From Cryomorpha ignava (GTDB lineage Bacteria > Bacteroidota > Bacteroidia > Flavobacteriales_D > Cryomorphaceae), in NCBI RefSeq assembly GCF_010686655.1, contig NZ_JAAGVY010000025.1, positions 1 through 64,000 on the forward strand: 64,000 nt of DNA, read 5' to 3'. Below the pieces are notes generated by a model, which ran no database searches, was not told the DNA's origin, and worked only from the letters and a program-made list of their open reading frames with translations. A program made the position numbers and the translations under genes. This document shows, one piece after another, positions 17,685 to 26,747 of this stretch (its first letter is position 1; each line of letters opens with the position of its first letter).

Positions 17685-18665
17685 TTATTCATTATTTCCC
17701 ACGTCTGCCACTATGAGCACCACATTCCCTGTTTTCTGGCCGGATTCTACATATTTATAAGCCTCAACAATTTGCTCTAGCTTGTACTGCCTGTCAATTA
17801 CCGGCGTATACGCTCCATTTTCTATTAGCGCTTTCAAAAAGTTTACAACCCCCTTGTCAAATGAAGGAATAGGAAAAAGCACTTTCTTACCACCGCCCAG
17901 TGGAGTTATTAGCGCCAGAAAAACGTTTTCTCCATTCTTGCCAAGTTCTGTAGATATATAAATGCCTTTTTTGGTGAGTAATGGTTTACATTGCTTAAAT
18001 GAACTTTTGCCAACGGCATCAAAAACAAAATCAAACTTCTGTTCCGTTTTTGTAAAATCCGTGGAGGTGTAATCTATCACCGTATCGGCGCCAATCGATT
18101 TCACCAATTCCATATTTTGGGTGTTGCATACCGCCGTTACCGTCGCACCAAAATACCTAAGCAGCTGAACAGCCGCCGACCCGATTGCACCTGTAGCGCC
18201 ATACACAAGCACTTGCTGGCCGCTTGCCACCCCTGCTGCACGAACGATGCTCAATGCGTAATGCGCTCCCTCTGTTATGGGTGCAGCCTGAGAATAGCTT
18301 ATACTTTTGGGCATGGTAGCCACTGCATCTGTTTCAGCCAAAGTCATATACTCGGCGTGGCCGCCAAATTTTACATCATTATAGCCAAATACTTTATCGC
18401 CAGTTTCAAAAGAATTTACGTTTTTTCCAATGGCCTCTATCTCTCCGGCAAATTCGCATCCAAGTGTTTTGTATTTGGGTTTTAATAATCCGCTCCAAAA
18501 TCTTGAAATAAAATATTCCGCACTCCGAAAACCACAATCTGTTCTATTTACTGTAGAGGCAAATACTTTGATTAATATTTCATTATCTCTGGGAACTGGC
18601 TTTTCAATCTCGGTTAGTTTCGCAACTTCCGGTGGTCCGTATTTGGTGTGTACAATGGCTCTCAT
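17685..18665 (-). CDS. Quinone-oxidoreductase-like MDR dehydrogenase
   Basis: A 326-residue medium-chain dehydrogenase/reductase. The N-terminal GroES-like domain (about 1-125) has the family word LGCEFAGEIEAIG and a VNRTDCGFR region. The Rossmann domain carries VYGATGAIGSAAVQL (GxxGxxG type) for NAD(P)H. The structural zinc cysteines of true alcohol dehydrogenases are absent, pointing to the zinc-independent quinone reductase or enoyl reductase branch. Substrate unknown. It stands alone on the minus strand. Confidence 0.9.
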   Translation of the reverse strand: MRAIVHTKYGPPEVAKLTEIEKPVPRDNEILIKVFASTVNRTDCGFRSAEYFISRFWSGLLKPKYKTLGCEFAGEIEAIGKNVNSFETGDKVFGYNDVKFGGHAEYMTLAETDAVATMPKSISYSQAAPITEGAHYALSIVRAAGVASGQQVLVYGATGAIGSAAVQLLRYFGATVTAVCNTQNMELVKSIGADTVIDYTSTDFTKTEQKFDFVFDAVGKSSFKQCKPLLTKKGIYISTELGKNGENVFLALITPLGGGKKVLFPIPSFDKGVVNFLKALIENGAYTPVIDRQYKLEQIVEAYKYVESGQKTGNVVLIVADVGNNE

Positions 18666-18810
18666 GAATTGGCTAAAGCTTTTACCGCTAGATTTATTTA
18701 CTGATTTACGATGTTAAAATGAATGAGAAAATGAGAAGATTTATTCATTGCAGTTTCATATTTCCAATCTCTGATGTTCATTGAGCTTACGAGTAAATCA
18801 AGACAAGGTA

Positions 18811-19731
18811 TTATTTTTCTTCCTCCCACTTCAGTGGAACATCTGCAACAGATTGATCTACAATTGTTAACAACAGTTCTGCAAATGCCTTATCGTCAAG
18901 AGGCTCTTTTTGGTTTTTTAATAATTCCCAAAGGTTTTGAAAGGTCACAATGCCTCCGTTTTCGTAAATATTGGCAGCAGCCATATGCCACCGGCATTGA
19001 TACCAGCCATAATTTTTAGGATATTGCTTGCCAATTAACTCATAATTTGCCTCGAGTTCATTTAAGGTGGTATATTTTAAATCCTCCTTATTTGTAGAAT
19101 TCACCACCATGGTTGGAAAAACCGTTAATGCGGGCAACATTTCGGGTTCTTTTGTAGCTATATACGTATGCAGAAATATGTTGGCAAATAATTCTCCCAT
19201 CCAATTGCGCTGCATTTTAAGGCCACCTTGTATATGAAATGCGTGCCCTAGTTCGTGAATTGCCAGCAAATCAAAAAAAGCTTGCATGGTTAATTCGCCC
19301 TTCTGATCTGAATAGGTGCTTGCAATTTCTTGAGAAAGTGATGGACGCAAGATGTCTAATGGCGGTATAAAGCTTTTCCAAAAGGTGTTGTCTTCAGAGG
19401 CTACTACAAGAAATTGTGGATCGTTGTAATGAGGCATTCCATACACCGGAAAATCGGTGTACTTGGGCCAATCGTCGGGCGACAATACCAATAAGGTAAC
19501 GGCAGGTTTAAAATTAATAAGCGCATAGTAAAAAGAGATTACACTATCGCACCTTACGGCCATTGTTTCTGCCTGTACTTTGGCTCCAGTGCTGTAGTAG
19601 GTTTTTGTGCTATGACCTTCCAGACTATTTAGATTTTCAAACGTTTGGGCTTGTGCTGGAGATATAGCTATAAATAGCATTACACTTAGCATCAGAAAGA
19701 TAGCTTCGCGGTGAATGATCTTTGTTTTCAT
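18811..19731 (-). CDS. Secreted HExxH protein, gluzincin-like
   Basis: A 306-residue exported protein (signal peptide about 1-29, ending AQA-Q). It contains AIHELGHAFH, an HExxH zinc motif at His159-Glu160-His163, and a glutamate 17 residues later in GELFANIF (Glu180) that could be the third zinc ligand as in gluzincins. No other peptidase family mark is clear, so protease activity is inferred from the motif alone. The leader before the ATG (AACCAACCAACCC on the minus strand) is typical of Bacteroidota 5' ends. Family not recognised. Confidence 0.8.
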   Translation of the reverse strand: MKTKIIHREAIFLMLSVMLFIAISPAQAQTFENLNSLEGHSTKTYYSTGAKVQAETMAVRCDSVISFYYALINFKPAVTLLVLSPDDWPKYTDFPVYGMPHYNDPQFLVVASEDNTFWKSFIPPLDILRPSLSQEIASTYSDQKGELTMQAFFDLLAIHELGHAFHIQGGLKMQRNWMGELFANIFLHTYIATKEPEMLPALTVFPTMVVNSTNKEDLKYTTLNELEANYELIGKQYPKNYGWYQCRWHMAAANIYENGGIVTFQNLWELLKNQKEPLDDKAFAELLLTIVDQSVADVPLKWEEEK

Positions 19732-20114
19732 GGGTTGGTTGGTTAAGGTTAGTCATTAAAAAGCAATTTTCATCCGAATGCAGCCCGTTTTCAAACGCGA
19801 AATACACGTATAAAACTCCATTGGGAATATTAATGCAGTAGATTATGATAAAAATATGAATAATATTGGCAGGTTGATTCTCCTGAAATAAAAAAGCATC
19901 AGATTTCTTATGTGGTTTGTTTTTGGCAATTTCAAATCTACACTTATATACTTCTGAAAAGTCAAAAAAAATGACAAGGGTCTCCAAGTTCGTCTATTGG
20001 TAAAAAGCGAAGCAATAACAAACACATTAAAAACTAACAAGAAGTGAGTAAATGCGTTAGCAATAGTAACTAGACGAAGTGGATAGAAAAAAAGCTGTAA
20101 AAATCTTCTTTTCG
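19732..20114. other. Intergenic region, no gene supported
   Basis: This 383-base gap lies between the HExxH protein start and the stop of the response regulator. Minus-strand open frames here lack domains and starts with a credible leader. It must contain the promoter of the HExxH gene. No hairpin terminator for the regulator operon stands out. Confidence 0.55.
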
Positions 20115-20513
20115 TCAGCCAAAAATTTTAAGCAGGATTTCTTTGTTGAGTGGTTTTTCTAGAAAATCTATAACGCGCGGATTTGAATTTGCTCGATTCA
20201 TGTCGCTTGGGTCAATAGATGAGGAGAGGATGTAAATATTGTATTGATCCTTTATTGATGCATCGAAAAGCTCAAACGCTTTCAAGAACTCCCATCCTGA
20301 TATTATAGGCATATTGATATCGAGTAAGAGAATTGTTTTTCCATTAGGAGAGTTAGGGCTTGTTTCAGATTTTATAAATTCCAATCCTTCTTCAGGAACA
20401 GTAAAATCGTCAATGTGCACTTCGTTAAATGATCTTTTCAGTAACACTTTATTGATGAAATTGTAATTCGGGTCATCGTCAACGAGGAGGAACCGTTTTG
20501 TTGCGTGTGTCAT
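20115..20513 (-). CDS. Single-domain response regulator
   Basis: A 132-residue receiver domain with no output domain. The acidic pocket is DDD at 12-14, the phospho-acceptor is Asp65 in LLLDINMP, the switch residues follow in ILSSS, and the conserved lysine is Lys120 in LEKPL. It lies 18 bases after the seven-PAS kinase and is the last gene of the operon, so it is the probable phosphorylation target. Such single-domain regulators act by binding other proteins. Confidence 0.93.
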   Translation of the reverse strand: MTHATKRFLLVDDDPNYNFINKVLLKRSFNEVHIDDFTVPEEGLEFIKSETSPNSPNGKTILLLDINMPIISGWEFLKAFELFDASIKDQYNIYILSSSIDPSDMNRANSNPRVIDFLEKPLNKEILLKIFG

Positions 20514-20531
20514 TCTATTTCAATTTCAGAT

Positions 20532-23500
20532 TTAAATTGCAAATGCTATGGTAAATTCAGTTCCTTTATTGGGTTCACTTACAATTGTGATTTTCCCTCC
20601 GAGTGATTCTACTTGAGTTTTTACCATAAATAGTCCCATGCCTTTGCCTTCCATATGTGAATGAAAGCGCTTGTAGAGGCCGAAAATTTTATCGCCTTGT
20701 GTTTTCATATCAATGCCTAATCCGTTGTCTTTAAATATGAGCATTATTTTTCCATCTTCTTTTTTGCTTTTTATTTCAATCAGCGTCTGTTCATTTGGCT
20801 TACTGTATTTAATGCTATTGCTTATAAGGTTGTAAAAAATGCTGTACATATACACTTTGAGTGAGTAGATTTCATCCACTTCTGTAAAGTCTGATCTCAT
20901 GCGTACGCGATGTTCGTCAACAAGGTTGCCAAAGCTTATTTTGACATCGTTAATAAGTTTTGAAAAGATGATCACTTCTTTTTTCTCGTTGACTTCACTT
21001 TTTACCTGCAAGATGCTGTTCATGTCTCTGATAACGGAATCGAGTGCAGTCACGGATTTAGAAAGACCCTGAAGAAGTTCTTTTTGCTCCAATAGATTGA
21101 TGGTTTCATCCTGTAAAATTTCTGCGAAACCAATAATATTAGCTGTGGGGGCGCGAAGGTTGTGTGATACGATATAAGAAAACTGCTCGAGATCGCTATT
21201 GCGCTGAACAATATCAGAAATCATTTTTTCTTTTTGATGCTGTTCCTCTTTTTCTTTCGTAATGTCATAAACAAAACACGAAAGCCCAATAATGGTTTTG
21301 TTTGCCCAAATTGGGTAAATAGTGAAGCTGAAACAATTATAGACTTCGCCAGTAGTAAATTCTTTTTCAAATTTAACAGTTTCACCTTTTAGGGCTTTTG
21401 AATATATTTCATTCCAGCCTTTTGCTTCTTCGGGTTCTAATTTTTTGAGAAAACTCAATGTATTGTCACCTATTTTTAATTCTATACCGTATGTCTGTTG
21501 TACCAAATTGTAAAGGCTTTTGTTGAAAGCGATGTACTTTAATTCAGTGTCGAGCGAATAGATGGTAGCTTCTGTATTTTCTATAATGGCTTGCAGGTTC
21601 AATTGTGATATGCGCAATGCTTCTGCGGCTTTTTTACTTTCAGTAATATCCTGGCAAGTACCAATTGCAATTATAGGCGAACCCTGTTCATTTCTGGTAA
21701 CGGACCAATTTTCTTCTACCCATTTTTCAATACCCTGCAAGGTAATAATTCGGTGTTCCACACAATTAGAACCGCTTTTGGAAAGTGAGTCCTGAAAGAC
21801 TTTATCTATCATTTTTCTGTCTTCCGAATGAACAAAACTTTGAATGGGTGAATAGGATGGTTCAAAATTATTAGGATCTGTTCCATAAATACGGTGCATT
21901 TCTTCTGACCAGTTTACTTGCCACGTTTGCAAATCTGTTTCCCAACTGCCTACTTTGGCTTCTGACTGCGCTGTAACCAAACGTGTTCGTTCTATCTCTA
22001 ATTCGGAAGCCAGTTTGCGGTACTTTTGCTCACTTTCTCTAATTTTTATCTCGGCATTTTTACGTTCCGTAATGTCTTGGAAACTACCATGTATCCTTAA
22101 ACATTTCCCATTTAAAAATTCTCCTTCACCGATAGTACGCACCCATTTCTCGTTTCCTTTAAAAGTGATTATCTGCAATTCTTCATCCCATGGCGTGCCA
22201 TTTTCTATACATTCCTGTACTTTTTGGCTAATGGTATCTCTATCAATACCTTCCTTAAAATAACTTATTCCCTCACCTAATATCGGAACATAATCTTTAT
22301 CCACTTCACGTATTTCTTTTGTAATGTCTGACCAAAAAACGGTTTCGGTTACAATATCAATTTCCCAGCTACCAACTGCTGCGAGCCTGTTTGATTTTTC
22401 TAAAAGATCTTCTAAATGTTTCTTTTCGGTAATATCTGAAACCATTCCCAATGACCCTTTAAAATTTCCCGTTTCATCAAAAATGGGATTGGCCGACACC
22501 TTAGTGAGAACTCTTTTTCCGTTTTTAGAGATAAAACTATAGTCAAGATTTTCAGCTATTCCTTCTTTTCTTCTTATTAATGCAGTTAGCGCTTTTTCCT
22601 TTCCACCTTTATCCATAAAATAAAAATTCTCTTTCCCCATCATTTCGTCTTCAGCGTATTCAAGTATCTCGCACATCTTTTTATTTACAAAAGTTGTCCT
22701 GCATTTTTCATCGATTTGCCAAATTCCCTCGTTTGCCGTTTCTACAATTTGGCGGTATTGCTTCTCGCTTTTTTCTATTTCTTTCTGGGATATTATTTGT
22801 TCGGTAACGTTATTTATAAAAAAGAAAACGCCTTCTATATCTCCTTTGCCGTTTCTATAGGCCTGGTAAACGAAGTCGATATAGAAATCTGTCATTTCAC
22901 CGTTTCCTTCTGTATCTACCTTGACCAAAATCTCATTGCCAGTGTACGATTCGCCGGTCTGGTACACCTGATCTAAAATCTCTACGAACCCTTGTTCTAC
23001 GACTTCAGGAAGCGCTTCGGCCACTGTTTTTCCTACAATATCTTTTTTGCCGGTCAATTTTAAATAAAGTGGATTCGCCATTTCAAAAACATGATCGGGG
23101 CCTTTCAACATCCCAATAGCCGATGGAGCTTTTAAAAACATATCGTAAAACTGGTCTCTTTCATCTTCTATAGCCTTCTCCAATCTTTTTTTATCCGTTA
23201 TATCCTTCGCTATGCAATACATTAACTGGAGTTTTTCATTCCAATTAACTGACCAAAGCAGCGGAACTACCCTTCCACTTTTGTGCACATACCTGTTTTC
23301 AAATATTGGAATCCGGATCCCGTTAAACATTTTTTCAGCTGCTTTGGAAGTCATATCCACATCTTGATCATACACAAGATTCATGAATTTGCTACCGATA
23401 AGCTCTTCAGGTGCATAACCCCAAACCTGTTGTGATGCAGCACTTACATTTACAAACTCTCCATGTACATTAACGGTACAAATAACATCTAAGGAAGAAT

Positions 23501-24347
23501 CCAGTATTTTATTGAGATCAGTAAGTGTTTTTTGCAACTCGACGGAAGTAGTGCTGAGGTTATTTTCAGCTATCTTTCTTTCGGTAATATTTTGATGCGC
23601 GATAACAACTTTATGCGTATCGCCTCCAAAATTTTTGACGCTAAGTGTAAACCATCGCTTCTCATCAGGAGAATGACAGGGATATTCCATTTCAAAGTAT
23701 GCCCTTTCTTCTTTAAAAACAGACTGAATGCCGGCTAATGCCTGCGCTGCATCACTATCTCCATTTTCGATGGATCGTTTGCAAACATCAAAGTAGTTGC
23801 TTCCTTTTGAGACTTGATCAAGTGCTGTTAGCCCATTTGCATATGCGAAATCATCCCATGCTTTATTAACGGCTATGAGGTTCCCGCTTTCATCTATAAC
23901 GGTAATGTGTGAACTGAGGGAAGAAAGCACTCCCTTGTTGAATACTTCGCTTTCGTGCAGTAGCTGCTCCGCTCTGTTTTTCTCCATAGCATTTACTACT
24001 GCCTGCGGCAATCGATGCAAGCGGTCTTTGAGGATATAATCGTCAGCCCCGGCTTTCATTATTTCTACAGCATATTCATCAGATACAGTTGCTGTAACCA
24101 GTATGATAGGAATCTTTAGTCCTTGTCGCTTGATCATTTTTATAGCTTCTAATGAATCAAAGGAAGGAAGCGTGTGGTCGGAAATGATGATGTCAGGAGC
24201 AAATTCTTTAAGTGCCTTTTCAAAGGCTGTTTTATTGCCAACGACCAATTTCTCAAATTGAATATTGGCTTTTTTCAATTCTCTTTCTACCAATTCTGCG
24301 TCAGTAGGCGTGTCTTCGAGGTGAAGTATTTTTAATTTCGTTTTCAA
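20532..24347 (-). CDS. Cytosolic sensor kinase: REC + seven PAS + HisKA/HATPase
   Basis: A 1271-residue soluble kinase. Residues 1-125 are a receiver domain (Asp57 in IIISDHTLP, Lys107). Seven PAS/PAC modules follow, their PAC ends marked by NITERK (about 253), DITDKK (382), NVTEQI (513), DITEKK (638), DITERK (758), DITESK (899) and DITKEK (1028). The kinase core has the phospho-acceptor His1062 in VSHNLRAPTANIIG, the N-box Asn1177, the G1 box DNGLG (1207-1211) and GKGMGL. No transmembrane helix is present, so it senses inside the cell. It lies 18 bases before one response regulator and 21 bases after another, forming a phosphorelay operon. Confidence 0.95.
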   Translation of the reverse strand: MKTKLKILHLEDTPTDAELVERELKKANIQFEKLVVGNKTAFEKALKEFAPDIIISDHTLPSFDSLEAIKMIKRQGLKIPIILVTATVSDEYAVEIMKAGADDYILKDRLHRLPQAVVNAMEKNRAEQLLHESEVFNKGVLSSLSSHITVIDESGNLIAVNKAWDDFAYANGLTALDQVSKGSNYFDVCKRSIENGDSDAAQALAGIQSVFKEERAYFEMEYPCHSPDEKRWFTLSVKNFGGDTHKVVIAHQNITERKIAENNLSTTSVELQKTLTDLNKILDSSLDVICTVNVHGEFVNVSAASQQVWGYAPEELIGSKFMNLVYDQDVDMTSKAAEKMFNGIRIPIFENRYVHKSGRVVPLLWSVNWNEKLQLMYCIAKDITDKKRLEKAIEDERDQFYDMFLKAPSAIGMLKGPDHVFEMANPLYLKLTGKKDIVGKTVAEALPEVVEQGFVEILDQVYQTGESYTGNEILVKVDTEGNGEMTDFYIDFVYQAYRNGKGDIEGVFFFINNVTEQIISQKEIEKSEKQYRQIVETANEGIWQIDEKCRTTFVNKKMCEILEYAEDEMMGKENFYFMDKGGKEKALTALIRRKEGIAENLDYSFISKNGKRVLTKVSANPIFDETGNFKGSLGMVSDITEKKHLEDLLEKSNRLAAVGSWEIDIVTETVFWSDITKEIREVDKDYVPILGEGISYFKEGIDRDTISQKVQECIENGTPWDEELQIITFKGNEKWVRTIGEGEFLNGKCLRIHGSFQDITERKNAEIKIRESEQKYRKLASELEIERTRLVTAQSEAKVGSWETDLQTWQVNWSEEMHRIYGTDPNNFEPSYSPIQSFVHSEDRKMIDKVFQDSLSKSGSNCVEHRIITLQGIEKWVEENWSVTRNEQGSPIIAIGTCQDITESKKAAEALRISQLNLQAIIENTEATIYSLDTELKYIAFNKSLYNLVQQTYGIELKIGDNTLSFLKKLEPEEAKGWNEIYSKALKGETVKFEKEFTTGEVYNCFSFTIYPIWANKTIIGLSCFVYDITKEKEEQHQKEKMISDIVQRNSDLEQFSYIVSHNLRAPTANIIGFAEILQDETINLLEQKELLQGLSKSVTALDSVIRDMNSILQVKSEVNEKKEVIIFSKLINDVKISFGNLVDEHRVRMRSDFTEVDEIYSLKVYMYSIFYNLISNSIKYSKPNEQTLIEIKSKKEDGKIMLIFKDNGLGIDMKTQGDKIFGLYKRFHSHMEGKGMGLFMVKTQVESLGGKITIVSEPNKGTEFTIAFAI

Positions 24348-24368
24348 TTTTTCAGCAATTTTGTTTGT

Positions 24369-24808
24369 TTAAACAGGGGGTTGATTCTTAAGCAACCAAT
24401 AAAAACCAAGGTCTGTTACTACTTTTGCAAACTCATCAAACTCAACAGGCTTTACAATGTAGCTGTTAGCACCAAGCGCATAGGCGCGCTCTATATCCGG
24501 ATGCTCGTTGGAAGAAGTGAGTACCACTACAGGAATTGCTTTTGTGTGTTCGGTTGCCTTTATCTGTGTCAGAACTTCAAGCCCGTCCACTTTCGGCATT
24601 TTAAATCGAGCAGTATGACTTTTGGTTTTTTGCTAATGTCTCTGCCTTCAAACTTTCCTGTTCCAAAGAGAAACTCAAGTGCTTCAGCTCCGTTTTTAAG
24701 ATGGATAAGTTTGTTGTTGAGATTGCTTTTGCGAAATGCACGAATGGCTAGCTCTGCATCGTTCTTATTATCTTCTATGAGCAGTATTTCGACTATATCA
24801 TTTTCCAT
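24369..24808 (-). pseudogene. Rcp1-type response regulator, frameshifted
   Basis: A receiver domain read in two frames. From ATG 24808, MENDIVEILLIEDNKNDAEL gives the acidic pocket and continues to VILLDLK at the phospho-acceptor aspartate; then the frame breaks near 24600. The next frame resumes as [14 protein letters not shown] and carries VVVLTSSN and the conserved lysine in IVKPVEF to the stop at 24369. The join reads TTTAAAATGCCG where one more A would restore LLDLKMPKVDG exactly. Placement between two kinases, 16 bases from the upstream stop, says it belongs to this operon. Either a real loss or a base-call error. Confidence 0.88.
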
Positions 24809-24824
24809 GATTAATTGCTTTAAA

Positions 24825-26102
24825 CTATTCGTTTTCAAATGTTTGTTCACCCATGTCGGGTAAACTGAAAAAGAAGTTTGCTCCTTCATCCTCTTTCCCT
24901 TCTGCCCATACCTTTCCATCGTGCTTCTGAATAATGCGCTGTACGATTGCAAGCCCTACACCTGTGCCCGAAAATTCATCATCGGAATGAAGTCGCTGAA
25001 ACACCCCGAAAAGTTTATTTACATAGTGCATATCGAAGCCTACCCCATTGTCGCTAATAGAATAAATAAGTTCCCCATTTTTACGCTCCGATTTTATTTC
25101 TATCAGCGGGTTTTCTTTTTTAGACGAATATTTAATCGCGTTTGAAAGAAGGTTGGTAAATACGTGCTGCAATAAATTATAGTCTGCAACTGCGGGAAGC
25201 AGATTGCTAAACTTTATTTTGGCGCTATGTGTAGTACTTTGAGTGATTTCTGAAACCACAGTTTCTACCAGCTGATTTATATCTACTCTTGACTTTGTTA
25301 TTCCTTTTCTACCCAACCTGGAAAATGTAAGAAGGTCGTCTATCAGCACACCCATTTTTTTTGCATTGCTTCTCACTTCACCCAACAATCGTTTTCCTTC
25401 GCCATCAAGCACGGTATCGTAATCTTCTTCCAGCATTTGTGCGTACCCATTTATGGCACGAAGTGGTGTGCGTAAATCATGCGATACCGAATATGAAAAT
25501 GATTCTAAATCTTCGGTGCGCTCTTTTACCCGCTGTTCCAATTCGTCAACCTCTTTGTTAGAATCTATCAATTCAACGGCTCTCTTTTTCTTTTCCTCTT
25601 TTTGAAAAACGAGTTCTTTGTTTGCAATGATTAGTTCTGCTGCCCGTTTTTCTTTTTCCTCTTTTTGAAAAGTGAGTTCTTTGCTGGCGATGACGAATTC
25701 AGCCGCGCGTTTCCCTTTACCCTCGTTTTGAAAAGCCAGTTCTTTAATAGCAATGACGAGTTCTGCTGCGCGTTTCTCTTTTTCCTCGTTTTGAAAAGAG
25801 AGTTCTTTGTTGGCAATGACGAGTTCTGCTGCGCGTTTCTCTTTTTCCTCGTTTTGAAAAGAGAGTTCTTTATTGGCAATGACGAGTTCTGCTGCGCGTT
25901 TCTCTTTTTCTACGTTTTGAAAAGCGAGTTCTTTATTGGCAACGACGAGTTCTGCCGCGCGTTTCTCTTTTTCCTCATTTTGAAAAGCGAGTTCTTTATT
26001 GGCAACGACGAGTTCTGCCGCGCGTTTCCCTTTTTCCTCGTTTTGGAATACGAGTTCTTTGTTGGCAAAGATGAGTTCTACTGATTTTGCTTTTTGACCC
26101 AT
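24825..26102 (-). CDS. Histidine kinase with 21-residue coiled-coil repeats
   Basis: A 425-residue soluble kinase. Residues 5-188 are eight-plus copies of a 21-residue heptad-compatible unit (KRAAELVVANKELAFQNEEK type), a long coiled coil with no sensor domain attached. The kinase core follows: His208 in YSVSHDLRTPLRAI, N-box LLSNAIKYS (Asn321), G1 DNGVGF (351-356), G2 GTGVGLAI. It resembles the C-terminal half of phytochrome- and PAS-type kinases, but here the repeat rod is the entire N-terminus. It heads the operon, so it may pair with sensors or regulators from the genes that follow. Confidence 0.92.
   Translation of the reverse strand: MGQKAKSVELIFANKELVFQNEEKGKRAAELVVANKELAFQNEEKEKRAAELVVANKELAFQNVEKEKRAAELVIANKELSFQNEEKEKRAAELVIANKELSFQNEEKEKRAAELVIAIKELAFQNEGKGKRAAEFVIASKELTFQKEEKEKRAAELIIANKELVFQKEEKKKRAVELIDSNKEVDELEQRVKERTEDLESFSYSVSHDLRTPLRAINGYAQMLEEDYDTVLDGEGKRLLGEVRSNAKKMGVLIDDLLTFSRLGRKGITKSRVDINQLVETVVSEITQSTTHSAKIKFSNLLPAVADYNLLQHVFTNLLSNAIKYSSKKENPLIEIKSERKNGELIYSISDNGVGFDMHYVNKLFGVFQRLHSDDEFSGTGVGLAIVQRIIQKHDGKVWAEGKEDEGANFFFSLPDMGEQTFENE
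25539..26090 (-). repeat. 63-bp in-frame tandem repeat inside the kinase gene
   Basis: Eight full and one partial copy of a 63-base unit encode the 21-residue coiled-coil repeat. Central copies differ at only a few bases, so the tract is prone to copy-number change by recombination or slippage, each step adding or removing three heptads without breaking the frame. The antisense strand is also open across the tract, an artefact of the repeat. Confidence 0.9.
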
Positions 26103-26747
26103 TCTGTTTTTTTATTATTCTTTCTGTTTTAAGAACTGGACTTGGTACCCAATGAATAAATGAAGTGTGATATACGCTATGTGATTGCCATACTTAACTT
26201 CTTACGAAGATTTTGAATTAACGTTAAGTGTGTTTTCTATGATGCTCCAAAGGTCGTCATTAAAGATAACATTTTGGTTTTAAAAAGGTTTGGTGGTGAA
26301 AGGATAACAAGCAATAGGTCAGACCGAGTATTGACATTATTGCCGAATAATAACAAAATTAGTTGGTCTCTATATAAAATGGTTTCCTTTTAATTGATCG
26401 CCTTTAAGTGGTTGTTGCCACGTCGGCTAAATTGTTCTTAAAACTCTTAAAGGCAGATGGTTTCCGAAATTCTAGGAATTTCAATCTTACAGGCGATTGT
26501 GGAGACATATTGCGCAATTCTAAATATTATTCATATCAGTGTGCAGGGTGCATTTTCAGACAGTTTGTTTCTGGCGAATCAAATGCTGCTGCCTAAAGTT
26601 CTTCTTCCTTTCTAAGGTTTAATGTTGCGGCTATATGTTCATCACATCAACTGGTGATTTGTGTAGCCATTACATTTTATAATGTAACAACTCTTTGATT
26701 AAACAGTATTATGATATTAATAGCAAATAAAGTTAAAATAGCAACAT
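26103..26747. other. Intergenic region between divergent operons
   Basis: These 645 bases separate the divergent kinase operon and the secreted-protein genes. Apart from the palindrome at 26670-26687 and the nearby TTTG at 26694, no RNA gene, repeat or credible ORF is seen; an open frame at 26408-26596 has no domain or leader. Confidence 0.55.
26670..26687. promoter_or_regulatory. Palindromic operator-like site
   Basis: TTACATT-TTAT-AATGTAA is a perfect inverted repeat with 7-base arms. It lies 60 bases before the ATG of the secreted protein at 26748 and just upstream of a TTTG (26694-26697) that may be the -33 box, followed about 14 bases later by TATTATGA. The position fits a repressor or activator site. 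No regulator is identified. Confidence 0.4.

Noticed and set aside
25665-26084. Long plus-strand ORF across the kinase repeat tract
   Set aside because: It is the antisense of a 63-bp in-frame repeat, which stays open automatically.
26103-26408. Short minus-strand phrase resembling the end of a regulator gene
   Set aside because: Only about 25 codons between stops and no start; not supported.
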